DNA of 64,000 nt from Halobacillus_B sp963739045 (GTDB lineage Bacteria > Bacillota > Bacilli > Bacillales > Halobacillaceae). The notes below the pieces were generated by a model. The model was not told the origin of the DNA, searched no databases, and saw nothing but the letters and a program-made list of their open reading frames with translations. A program made the translations under genes and the position numbers. Below, in pieces: positions 24,076 through 32,104 of the stretch. The stretch is from positions 744,001 through 808,000 of the forward strand of contig CAVTYY010000004.1 of NCBI GenBank assembly GCA_963739045.1. Reading direction: 5' to 3'. The number at the start of each line of letters is the position of its first letter. The stretch's first letter is position 1.

Positions 24076-25353
24076 ATGTTTAAATTTAACGATGAAAAAG
24101 GGCAGTTAAAGTGTTCTTTCTGCGGTAAGAGTCAGGATCAAGTACGTAAACTGGTAGCAGGACCTGGCGTTTATATATGCGATGAGTGTATTGAACTTTG
24201 TACGGAAATCGTTGAAGAAGAGCTGGGAAATGAAGACGAAGTAGAATTTAAAGAAGTACCTAAACCACAGGAAATTCGTGAAATTCTTAACGATTACGTC
24301 ATTGGTCAGGATCAGGCAAAGAAGAACTTGTCTGTAGCGGTTTATAACCATTACAAACGTATTAATGCCGGCGTGAAAAATGACGATGTAGAATTAGCAA
24401 AGAGTAATATTCTTATGCTTGGCCCTACAGGGAGCGGTAAAACCTTACTTGCTCAAACATTAGCTCGCATTCTGAATGTTCCATTTGCGATCGCTGATGC
24501 TACGTCTTTAACTGAGGCAGGTTATGTTGGAGAAGATGTTGAGAATATTCTTCTTAAACTGATTCAGGCTGCTGATTATGATGTGGAAAAAGCAGAAAAA
24601 GGGATCATTTATATTGATGAAATTGACAAGGTAGCTCGTAAATCTGAGAATCCGTCCATTACTCGTGACGTGTCAGGTGAAGGTGTGCAGCAGGCGCTGC
24701 TTAAAATCCTTGAAGGGACGCAGGCAAGCGTACCGCCTCAAGGTGGACGTAAACATCCTCATCAAGAATTCATTCAAATTGACACTACAAATGTATTGTT
24801 TATTGTTGGTGGTGCATTTGATGGAATTGACCAAATTATTAAGCGTCGTCTCGGACGTAAAGTGATTGGATTTGGATCAGAACAGGCAACAAATGAATCT
24901 GAGAAGAAAGAGCTCTTGACTAAAGTGCTTCCTGAGGACTTGCTAAGCTACGGTCTAATTCCAGAATTTATCGGCCGTCTTCCGGTTATTGGCAGTCTTG
25001 AACAGCTGGATGAAGATGCATTAGTTGAGATATTGACTAAACCTAAGAATGCTCTTGTTAAGCAATATCAGAAACTTTTCCAAATCGATCATGTGGAGCT
25101 GGAGATCGAAGAGGATGCACTTCGTGAGATCGCCCGCTTAGCCATCGAAAGAAAAACAGGAGCCCGTGGTCTTCGTTCTATTATTGAAGGAATTATGTTA
25201 GACGTCATGTATGAACTGCCATCTCGTGATGATATTGAGAAATGTATTATTACAAAAGATACAGTGATTGCTGAAAACGGACGTCCTAAGTTGGTTCTGA
25301 CTGACGGAACTGTAGAAGAAGACGATCAGGAAACGCCGAAGGAAAGTGCCTGA
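24076..25353 (+). CDS. clpX: ATP-dependent protease ATPase subunit ClpX
   Basis: This 425-residue AAA+ unfoldase feeds tagged substrates to ClpP. The N-terminal C4 zinc domain has C13, C16, C35 and C38. Walker A is GPTGSGKT (116-123), Walker B is IIYIDEID, and the pore-loop and sensor regions are intact (IEGIMLDVMYELPS near the end). AAGGGGTG precedes the ATG. A strong GC-rich hairpin follows. In B. subtilis lonB stands next; here lonA follows directly. Confidence 0.98.
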   Translation: MFKFNDEKGQLKCSFCGKSQDQVRKLVAGPGVYICDECIELCTEIVEEELGNEDEVEFKEVPKPQEIREILNDYVIGQDQAKKNLSVAVYNHYKRINAGVKNDDVELAKSNILMLGPTGSGKTLLAQTLARILNVPFAIADATSLTEAGYVGEDVENILLKLIQAADYDVEKAEKGIIYIDEIDKVARKSENPSITRDVSGEGVQQALLKILEGTQASVPPQGGRKHPHQEFIQIDTTNVLFIVGGAFDGIDQIIKRRLGRKVIGFGSEQATNESEKKELLTKVLPEDLLSYGLIPEFIGRLPVIGSLEQLDEDALVEILTKPKNALVKQYQKLFQIDHVELEIEEDALREIARLAIERKTGARGLRSIIEGIMLDVMYELPSRDDIEKCIITKDTVIAENGRPKLVLTDGTVEEDDQETPKESA

Positions 25354-25388
25354 ACTTCCTGAAATTGTTTGAATTCTTTTTTGCTAAT

Positions 25389-25420
25389 AGCCGCGCTACG
25401 CGAACTGTAGCGCGGCTTCT
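25389..25420 (+). terminator. clpX terminator
   Basis: AGCCGCGCTAC and GTAGCGCGGCT form a perfect 11-bp GC-rich stem with a 7-base loop; the T run is poor. Confidence 0.75.
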
Positions 25421-25512
25421 GCTATCTTTAGACTGTCTTTTAGATGGCATGAAAGGGTTCATACAGGTCATAATACATATAACGAGCTCTGTTATAGAAA
25501 TGAGATCCCCAG

Positions 25513-25545
25513 GGGTGAGAAAATGCTCACCCTTATGTTTTACTT
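25513..25545 (+). terminator. Second hairpin before lonA
   Basis: GGGTGAG and CTCACCC pair around a six-base loop, followed by a T-rich stretch that runs into the lonA promoter. It may stop residual read-through. Confidence 0.4.
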
Positions 25546-25567
25546 TCTAAGTGTATTTATATATGAT
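25539..25567 (+). promoter_or_regulatory. lonA promoter
   Basis: TTTACT and TATGAT are separated by 17 bases, about 40 bases before lonA. No CIRCE or other heat-shock operator was found. Confidence 0.6.
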
Positions 25568-25605
25568 GAGAATACGAATCCGCATTACTCGGAGGTGTGC
25601 AAGCA

Positions 25606-27936
25606 ATGACAGATAAACAAAAAACTCAAATTCCCCTCCTTCCACTAAGAGGTTTATTAGTATATCCATCTATGGTCCTCCATCTTGATGTTGGCCGAGA
25701 GAAGTCTGTACAGGCACTGGAGCAGGCGATGGTAGATGATAATGAAATTTTCTTAGTATCGCAAAAAGAGGTTAATATTGACGAACCATCATCTGAAGAT
25801 ATGTATACGATCGGCACAGTAGTAAGAATAAAACAGATGGTTAAACTGCCGAATGGTACAAACCGTGTCTTAGTTGAAGGTCTCTATCGTGCAAGCATAG
25901 ACGAAATGGACGTGGGCGAGGAATATTACCAGGCTAAGATTAGCAAAGTTGAAGATGAACATGAAGATAAGAATGAAGAAGAAGCCTTAACTCGAACTCT
26001 TATGAGCCAGTTTGAACAATATGTTAAAGTATCGAAAAAGGTAAGCCAGGAAACTTTTAATACCGTATCTGATATTGATGATCCCAGTCATCTTGCGGAT
26101 ATTGTGACTTCTCACTTACCGGTCAAGATTAAAGATAAGCAAAGCATACTGGAAACGAAAAACGTTAAGAAACGATTGCAAAAGCTGATAGAATTGATTG
26201 GCAATGAACGCGAAGTGTTGCAAATTGAACAGAAAATTGGTCAGCGTGTTAAAAAGTCCATGGAAAAAACACAAAAAGAATATTATTTACGGGAACAAAT
26301 GAAGGCGATTCAATCGGAACTCGGAGATAAAGATGGAAAATCGGGTGAAGTGGCAAGCCTCAGAGAAAAAATCACAGAAGCCAATATGCCTGAGCGTGTT
26401 CAGAAAATAGCTGAAAAAGAACTGGGAAGATATGAGAAAGTACCTCAAAGTTCTGCTGAAAGCTCTGTAATTCGTAATTATATTGAGTGGTTAGTATCTA
26501 TTCCCTGGTCTTCGGAAACAGAGGATAACCTAGATGTTAAGCATGCGGAGAAGATCTTAGACGAGGACCATTATGGATTAGAAAAAGTAAAAGAACGAGT
26601 ATTAGAATATTTAGCCGTTCAGAAATTAACCCAGTCGATTAAAGGTCCCATCCTATGTCTAGTTGGTCCGCCAGGGGTTGGTAAAACTTCTCTAGCTAAG
26701 TCAATCGGGCGGGCGATCAATCGTAAATTTGTAAGAATTTCTTTAGGCGGGATACGTGATGAAGCTGAAATCCGCGGTCATCGCAGAACTTATATCGGCG
26801 CGATGCCGGGCCGCATTATTCAAGGTATGAAACGAGCAGAAACTGTAAATCCCGTCTTCTTGTTAGATGAAATTGATAAAATGGCTAGTGATTTTCGTGG
26901 TGATCCATCTTCTGCTATGCTTGAAGTTCTCGACCCTGAACAAAACTCTACCTTTAGTGATCATTTTATCGAGGAGCACTATGACCTTTCCAAGGTGATG
27001 TTCATTGCCACCGCTAATACCATGACTTCTATTCCAGGTCCGTTGATGGACCGTATGGAAGTAATCTCTATTGCCGGATATACAGAAGTAGAAAAGCTTC
27101 ACATTGCGAAAGAGCACTTGCTTCAGAAGCAAATTAAAGAAAATGGCTTGAAGAAAAGTCAGCTGCAAATTCGTGAAGATGCTCTGCTAAAGCTTATTCG
27201 AACTTATACGAGAGAAGCAGGAGTACGTGGAATGGAACGTGAACTTGCAAATATTTGCAGAAAAGCTGCTAAAATTATTGTATCAGGTGAGAAGCAGCGT
27301 GTGGTAGTTACTGAAAAACAATTAGAAGAGCTCATAGGGCGGCCAAAATTCCGTTTTGGACAAGCTGAATTAGAAGATCAAATTGGAGCTGCTACCGGAC
27401 TTGCCTATACCGCTGCCGGGGGAGACACTTTATCTATTGAAGTCTCGATCTATCCAGGGAAAGGGAACCTTACTTTAACTGGAAAGCTAGGAGATGTGAT
27501 GAAGGAATCAGCACAAGCAGCATTTAGTTATATTCGTTCAAGGGCAGAAGAATTGAACATAGATGTGGATTTTGTTGAGAAAAATGATATTCACATACAC
27601 GTGCCTGAGGGAGCAACTCCTAAAGATGGTCCTTCAGCAGGTATTACGATGGCCACAGCTCTTGTTTCTGCTTTAACCGGACGAGCGGTTAAAAAAGAAG
27701 TAGGAATGACTGGGGAGATCACTCTAAGAGGACGAGTTCTGCCTATAGGTGGTTTAAAACAAAAGTCATTAAGTGCGCACCGAGCAGGATTAACTACCAT
27801 TATTATTCCTGCAGATAATGAAAAGGATCTGGAGGAAATTCCGGAGAGTGTTCGTTCTGAACTTACATTTATCCCAGTTAAGCACTTAGATGAAGTACTA
27901 GATCAAGCATTAGTGGGGGAAATACATGAAAGTTAA
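25606..27936 (+). CDS. lonA: ATP-dependent protease LonA
   Basis: This 776-residue Lon protease degrades misfolded and regulatory proteins. The substrate-binding N-domain opens with IPLLPLRGLLVYPSMVLHLDVG. The Walker A motif GPPGVGKT is at 354-361 and the Walker B region FLLDEIDK follows. The catalytic dyad S677 (KDGPSAG) and K720 (GGLKQKS) falls at the same numbers as in B. subtilis LonA. I chose the ATG at 25606 (GGAGG 10 bases upstream) over the GTG at 25597. It overlaps ysxC by 11 bases. Confidence 0.98.
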   Translation: MTDKQKTQIPLLPLRGLLVYPSMVLHLDVGREKSVQALEQAMVDDNEIFLVSQKEVNIDEPSSEDMYTIGTVVRIKQMVKLPNGTNRVLVEGLYRASIDEMDVGEEYYQAKISKVEDEHEDKNEEEALTRTLMSQFEQYVKVSKKVSQETFNTVSDIDDPSHLADIVTSHLPVKIKDKQSILETKNVKKRLQKLIELIGNEREVLQIEQKIGQRVKKSMEKTQKEYYLREQMKAIQSELGDKDGKSGEVASLREKITEANMPERVQKIAEKELGRYEKVPQSSAESSVIRNYIEWLVSIPWSSETEDNLDVKHAEKILDEDHYGLEKVKERVLEYLAVQKLTQSIKGPILCLVGPPGVGKTSLAKSIGRAINRKFVRISLGGIRDEAEIRGHRRTYIGAMPGRIIQGMKRAETVNPVFLLDEIDKMASDFRGDPSSAMLEVLDPEQNSTFSDHFIEEHYDLSKVMFIATANTMTSIPGPLMDRMEVISIAGYTEVEKLHIAKEHLLQKQIKENGLKKSQLQIREDALLKLIRTYTREAGVRGMERELANICRKAAKIIVSGEKQRVVVTEKQLEELIGRPKFRFGQAELEDQIGAATGLAYTAAGGDTLSIEVSIYPGKGNLTLTGKLGDVMKESAQAAFSYIRSRAEELNIDVDFVEKNDIHIHVPEGATPKDGPSAGITMATALVSALTGRAVKKEVGMTGEITLRGRVLPIGGLKQKSLSAHRAGLTTIIIPADNEKDLEEIPESVRSELTFIPVKHLDEVLDQALVGEIHES

Positions 27937-28543
27937 TTATGCGGATATCGTGATCAGTGCGGCAAGCAAAAAGCAGTATCCGAAAGATCCAATACCTGAA
28001 ATTGCTTTAGCAGGAAGATCGAATGTAGGTAAATCATCCTTTATTAATAAGATGATCCAACGGAAAAATTTAGCGAGGACTTCATCCAAACCTGGAAAAA
28101 CTCAAACGCTGAACTTTTATATTATTAATGAAGAATTTCATTTTGTAGATGTTCCTGGGTATGGGTATGCCAAGGTTTCTAAATCAGAACGGGCTAAATG
28201 GGGAAGAATGATGGAAGAATATTTCGCAGAAAGAGAGCAATTGCGAGCGACAGCTCTAGTCGTTGATATTCGTCATAAACCCACCGAAGATGACCAAATG
28301 ATGTATGATTATTTAAAGCATTTTGAATTGCCCGTGATGGTGATCGCTACCAAATTGGATAAGATTAAAAAGGGCCAGCGGCAAAAGCAGCTGAAGACCA
28401 TCATTCAGACTTTGGAAATAGAAGATGAAGATAATCTTATTCCTTTTTCTGCTGAAACTGGCGAAGGCAAAGATCTTGCTTGGAGAACAATGCTGCAATA
28501 TTTAAATGGAAAACAGAGGCAGGAGAATAACCTGTCTGAATGA
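27926..28543 (+). CDS. ysxC: Ribosome biogenesis GTPase YsxC/EngB
   Basis: This 205-residue TrmE-Era-EngA-type GTPase is needed for 50S subunit assembly. The G1 motif GRSNVGKSS, G3 DVPGYGYA, G4 TKLDK and G5 SAETG are all present. The start lies inside the 3' end of lonA (GGGGGAAATAC before the ATG), indicating translational coupling. A strong terminator follows. Confidence 0.97.
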   Translation: MKVNYADIVISAASKKQYPKDPIPEIALAGRSNVGKSSFINKMIQRKNLARTSSKPGKTQTLNFYIINEEFHFVDVPGYGYAKVSKSERAKWGRMMEEYFAEREQLRATALVVDIRHKPTEDDQMMYDYLKHFELPVMVIATKLDKIKKGQRQKQLKTIIQTLEIEDEDNLIPFSAETGEGKDLAWRTMLQYLNGKQRQENNLSE

Positions 28544-28545
28544 AT

Positions 28546-28591
28546 AAAAGCGTGGAATCAAAGTATTATCTTTTGATTCCACGCTTTTTTT
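28546..28591 (+). terminator. lonA-ysxC terminator
   Basis: A perfect 17-bp stem (28546-28562 with 28572-28588) and a run of seven T residues. Confidence 0.95.
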
Positions 28592-28650
28592 GTCGCTTAT
28601 GAAATGCAAGATGAATGGGGGGTTGATAACTTTTTGTGTGTTGAATATCC

Positions 28651-28690
28651 GTGCAGCTCTAGCGCCTAGCGCCTCTTGGATCAGCTAGCT
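28651..28690. repeat. Fragment of a dispersed Bacillaceae intergenic repeat
   Basis: The stretch GTGCAGCTCTAGCGCCTAGC followed by GCCTCTTGGATCAGC resembles a repeat I remember as common between genes in several Bacillaceae (a TAGCTCCAGCGCCTAGC core followed by CCTCGAGTC-like text). It sits alone in a 420-base gap between ysxC and the transporter operon. From about 28592 to 28918 I see no gene. Confidence 0.4.
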
Positions 28691-28918
28691 TAGTTCGGGA
28701 GGGAGCTAAACTCTTCTCTTTTGTTCTATAATTAAGAGAAAATGATGATTCTGATCTATGTTTACATTAAAAAGAAGTGCTGTTTAGAGAGTAGAATGGA
28801 AAAAATATTACAAATATCGAATAATTTAAAGTAAATTATGGGATTTATAAGGATTAGTCAGTATTTTCGCAATTCATTAACTAAATTGGCCTTTTTTCGC
28901 TTAATTTCATTTGTAGTT

Positions 28919-28951
28919 AATTTTGGGAAAAATCAGATTACTAGATATAAT
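28919..28951 (+). promoter_or_regulatory. Promoter of the amino-acid ABC transporter with CodY-like box
   Basis: TTGGGA (28923-28928) and TATAAT (28946-28951) are 17 bases apart. AATTTTGGGAAAAAT at 28919-28933 matches the CodY consensus AATTTTCWGAAAATT at 12 of 15 positions and covers the -35, so repression during amino-acid plenty is plausible. Confidence 0.55.
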
Positions 28952-29010
28952 GAAGTATATTGCATTGTTACAAATAAGTTACAACAGTCTAAGGAGAGGA
29001 TTTGGTAGAC

Positions 29011-29847
29011 ATGAAAAAATTACTTTTTATGATTGCGTTGAGTTCTCTACTCATCTTTGCTTTGTCCGCATGCGGAAGCAGTGATGAAGGAGAAGAGAGT
29101 TCTGGCGACTCTAACAACACATCAGATACTTCAGGAGATTCAGGCAAATCCGCTTCTGATTATAATCTAGTAAAGGAAGGTAAATTCACCTTCGCTTCCT
29201 CTGGAGAATTTCGTCCGTTCAGCATGACATCGGGCGCGGAAATGACAGGGTTTGATATTGATGTAGCGAATGCTGTAGCCGAACAATTGGGCTTAGAACC
29301 TAACCAGCAGAAATTTAAGTTTGCAGCGATTGTGGAAGGGGTAAAATCCGGTCGTTTTGATGCCGCAGTTGCCAGCCATACCATTACACCTGAACGCCAA
29401 AAGGAAGTCGATTTCTCGACGCCTTATTACTATTCAGGGGCTCAGGTTTTCACTCGCCCTGGAAGCGATATTAAAAGTCTTGATGATTTAAAAGGCAAAG
29501 AGGTTGCAGTATCTAAAGGCTCTACTTACGCGAAGTTTGCACAAGAAGTAACTGATAATGTGAAGACCTATGATAGTGATGTTGTGGCTTTGCAATCCTT
29601 GTCTAAAGGCCGACATGATGCGGTTATTACGGACTTCCTTACAGGGAAAGAAGCGAAAGGGCAGGGACTTAAGATTGAAGCGAAAGATATGATTGAAAGA
29701 AGTGAACAAGCCATTGCCGTCGCTAAAGGAAATGATAAATTACTTGAAGACATCAATGCCGCTTTAAAAACCCTTCGTGAAGATGGAACTCTTAAAGAAA
29801 TTAGTGAAAAATATTTTAAAGACGATATCACCACGAAGCCTGAGTAA
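29011..29847 (+). CDS. Amino-acid ABC transporter substrate-binding lipoprotein
   Basis: This 278-residue solute-binding protein of the polar amino-acid family (SBP_bac_3) has a signal peptide with lipobox LSAC (C21), an acidic Ser/Asp-rich spacer (about 22-50), then the binding domain. That domain includes FTFASSGEFRPFSM, GFDIDVANAVAEQLG, and AAVASHTITPERQKEVDFSTPYYYSG, the carboxylate-binding and hinge pattern. The exact amino acid cannot be read; glutamine, cystine and arginine binders all share this layout. I chose the ATG at 29011 with AAGGAGAGG upstream over a TTG at 29002. Confidence 0.9.
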   Translation: MKKLLFMIALSSLLIFALSACGSSDEGEESSGDSNNTSDTSGDSGKSASDYNLVKEGKFTFASSGEFRPFSMTSGAEMTGFDIDVANAVAEQLGLEPNQQKFKFAAIVEGVKSGRFDAAVASHTITPERQKEVDFSTPYYYSGAQVFTRPGSDIKSLDDLKGKEVAVSKGSTYAKFAQEVTDNVKTYDSDVVALQSLSKGRHDAVITDFLTGKEAKGQGLKIEAKDMIERSEQAIAVAKGNDKLLEDINAALKTLREDGTLKEISEKYFKDDITTKPE

Positions 29848-29869
29848 TTTGGTTAATCATTTTCACTAA

Positions 29870-29897
29870 AGAGCGCGCGTGCAGCGTGCTCTTTTTA
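29870..29897 (+). terminator. Intercistronic hairpin between binding protein and permease
   Basis: AGAGCGCGC and GCGTGCTCT (one G-T) pair around a 5-base loop and end in a T run, directly before the permease gene. It probably lets only part of the transcripts continue, so the binding protein is made in excess. Confidence 0.7.
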
Positions 29898-29919
29898 AAT
29901 GGAGAAGGAGTTGAGTTAT

Positions 29920-30582
29920 TTGTATTTGTCAGCTAGTTTCTGGGAGGCACTTATAAATAGTAAGGGAATATTTATAGAAGCTTCAAAAATGACACTTGCT
30001 TTAACAGCTGTATCAATTTTTATCGCGATCTTTATCGGGTTGTTTTTTGCCCTTTTAAAAATCTCTGATCTGAAAGTGTTGGGCTGGATCGCAAATGTTT
30101 ACATTTACATCGTACGCGGGACTCCGTTAATTGTACAAATCTTCGTCTTTTATTATGGACTTACAAGTATTTGGATGATAAGTGGATTTTGGTCCGTGGC
30201 ACTAGGGCTCGCCTTCCACAATGGTGCTTATATCGCTGAGATATTCCGAGGTTCTATACAATCGATTGGGAAAGGGCAAACGGAAGCTGGCCGTTCTTTA
30301 GGTATGAGCAGTTCCTTAACAATGCGCCGGATTATTCTGCCCCAAGCATTTCGTCGGGCATTGCCACCGCTTGGCAACCAGTTTATTATTGGGTTAAAGG
30401 ACTCTTCTCTAGCAGCCTTTATAGGGGTTTCTGAAATATTTGCGGTAGCCACTACGAGGGGAGCAAACACGTTTGATTACATGACCTGGCTTCTCGTCAG
30501 TGCGGTATATTACTTAATTCTAGTGTTCTTGCTGACGATGGTGGTCAGTTTAATTGAGAAGAAAATGTCAATTAGTGATTAA
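29920..30582 (+). CDS. Amino-acid ABC transporter permease
   Basis: This is an approximately 220-residue integral membrane permease of the HisMQ class with about five helices. The EAA loop reads GQTEAGRSLGMSSSLTMRRIILPQA, and DSSLAAFIGVSEIF follows. I prefer the TTG at 29920, which has GAGAAGGAG 9 bases upstream. The in-frame ATG at 29899 falls in the T tract of the preceding hairpin and has no ribosome site; using it would add seven residues (MEKELSY). It pairs with the following ATPase. Confidence 0.9.
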   Translation: MYLSASFWEALINSKGIFIEASKMTLALTAVSIFIAIFIGLFFALLKISDLKVLGWIANVYIYIVRGTPLIVQIFVFYYGLTSIWMISGFWSVALGLAFHNGAYIAEIFRGSIQSIGKGQTEAGRSLGMSSSLTMRRIILPQAFRRALPPLGNQFIIGLKDSSLAAFIGVSEIFAVATTRGANTFDYMTWLLVSAVYYLILVFLLTMVVSLIEKKMSISD

Positions 30583-30600
30583 CAGAGGGGGACATACAGC

Positions 30601-31341
30601 TTGGTGAAAAAAAATGAAATGGTACGCGTAGATAAATTAAACAAATCGTTTGGAGATCTTCATGTATTAAAAGATATAGACTTCAACGTGGACGAAAGTG
30701 AAGTTGTTGTACTCATAGGAGCGAGTGGTTCAGGAAAGAGTACAATGCTGCGCTGTATCAACTTCTTAGAAATGAAGAACAGTGGAGATATCTTTATTAG
30801 AGGGAAAGAAGTAGATCCAAAAAAGGATGATTTGAACAAGGTTAGACAAAAAGTTGGCATGGTATTTCAACATTTTAATCTCTTTCCCCATAAGAACGTG
30901 TTGGAGAATGTGATTGAGGCTCCGATACAGGTGAAAGGGCTGGCAAAGGCTGAAGCTGCGAAAGAAGGCAGAGAGCTGCTGGAAAAAGTGGGTCTTGGCG
31001 ACAAAGCTGACGATTATCCTTCTCGTTTATCCGGCGGTCAGAAACAACGAGTAGCCATTGCCAGGGCTCTTGCCATGAAGCCTGAAGTGATGTTATTTGA
31101 TGAACCCACCTCTGCATTAGACCCTGAATTGGTAGGTGAAGTGCTGCAAACCATGAAACGGCTCGCCCAGGAAGGGATGACCATGATTGTTGTGACTCAT
31201 GAAATGGGGTTTGCGCGAGAAGTCGCAGATCGAGTCGTCTATATGCATGATGGGAAAATTGTGGAAACAGGGGAGCCGAACGAGATTTTTGATCATCCTA
31301 AGGAAGAAAGAACCCAAGCGTTTCTAAGTTCGATCCTGTAA
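30601..31341 (+). CDS. Amino-acid ABC transporter ATP-binding protein
   Basis: This 246-residue ATPase drives import. Walker A is GASGSGKST (40-48), the signature LSGGQKQRVAIARALA, Walker B VMLFDEPTSALDPE and the switch histidine in VVTHEMGFA are present. The start is TTG with AGAGGGGG upstream; a GTG follows at once. Close to GlnQ-type ATPases. Last gene of a three-gene unit. Confidence 0.94.
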   Translation: MVKKNEMVRVDKLNKSFGDLHVLKDIDFNVDESEVVVLIGASGSGKSTMLRCINFLEMKNSGDIFIRGKEVDPKKDDLNKVRQKVGMVFQHFNLFPHKNVLENVIEAPIQVKGLAKAEAAKEGRELLEKVGLGDKADDYPSRLSGGQKQRVAIARALAMKPEVMLFDEPTSALDPELVGEVLQTMKRLAQEGMTMIVVTHEMGFAREVADRVVYMHDGKIVETGEPNEIFDHPKEERTQAFLSSIL

Positions 31342-31346
31342 AACTA

Positions 31347-31388
31347 AAGACAAGCCGCTCATACAGATAGAGCGGCTTGTCTTACTTT
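31347..31388. terminator. Bidirectional terminator
   Basis: A perfect 14-bp stem (AAGACAAGCCGCTC with its complement at 31370-31383) lies between the convergent ends of the ABC ATPase and the small membrane protein gene. Confidence 0.85.
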
Positions 31389-31858
31389 TTACGTATGAGC
31401 ATATACATACCAATAGCAATAAGTACAATCGGCCAGAATTTCTCCAATAAGATAACGAATTGAGCCATCCAGTGTAACCAGACGGGATTCGCTGCCAACG
31501 CAAATACGGCAAGTCCAGTTAAAATAAGGCCAGGAAAGAGACCGGATTTTGTTTTGGTATACCTTAATAAAAAGGAAACTCCAATAATCAACGGGTAAAT
31601 GGCCCAGTGGTCCACCCAGAAAGAAAAATGCGTTAATCCATGAAAATGAATGCCGAGCAGTAAGAGTAGAGATCCTATGAAAATATTTTGATATTCCTTT
31701 GCTGTGTAACTATATATTAGGAAAGCAGCGCCGATAATAATGAGTAAAGTCGGCCATGAGTAATAGGACTGAAAGAGGGAAATACTAAACTGTCGAAGCA
31801 AGAAAAAAATCCCAAATCCTACTAGTAAAAATCCAGTGAGCAAATTCTGTTTTTTCAT
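31382..31858 (-). CDS. Small multi-span membrane protein, LiaI/LiaF-like transmembrane region
   Basis: This 158-residue protein is almost entirely membrane helices, about six. Repeated units such as LLTGFLLVGFGIFFLLRQF, YSWPTLLIIIGAAFLIYS and FWPIVLIAIGMYMLIRKK are typical of the LiaI-LiaF transmembrane/DUF5668 family. The family is found with envelope-stress systems, but no sensor kinase is nearby. GGAGG stands 7 bases before the ATG on the minus strand. Function unknown. Confidence 0.75.
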   Translation of the reverse strand: MKKQNLLTGFLLVGFGIFFLLRQFSISLFQSYYSWPTLLIIIGAAFLIYSYTAKEYQNIFIGSLLLLLGIHFHGLTHFSFWVDHWAIYPLIIGVSFLLRYTKTKSGLFPGLILTGLAVFALAANPVWLHWMAQFVILLEKFWPIVLIAIGMYMLIRKK

Positions 31859-31946
31859 TCTAAACCTCCAGGAACAATCATTACATAAGTCGATTTCTTG
31901 CGATATTACGCTGGTTTTGGTATATTACAGACGGATTATCTTTAAT

Positions 31947-31986
31947 TTATATTTATTATTAGAAACTGAAATAGACATCATATAAT
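31947..31986 (+). promoter_or_regulatory. Possible PerR box and promoter upstream of hemA
   Basis: TTATATTTATTATTA (31947-31961) matches the PerR consensus TTATAATNATTATAA at 12 of 14 fixed positions and ends in the -35 region of a TATAAT at 31981-31986. B. subtilis hemA is PerR-controlled. The DNA is AT-rich, so chance is possible. Confidence 0.4.
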
Positions 31987-32050
31987 TTCATCCTATCACA
32001 ATACTTTCAAAATCTGTTCAAATTTTAACAGAAAGCTTATATGAAATTCA

Positions 32051-32059
32051 TGTTATAAT
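32051..32059 (+). promoter_or_regulatory. hemA promoter, extended -10
   Basis: TGTTATAAT is an extended -10 with a perfect hexamer, about 45 bases before hemA; no clear -35. Confidence 0.6.
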
Positions 32060-32104
32060 GTACAATATGTAAAAGAGTGAGGACGTTAATTGGGGGTAGA
32101 TCAA

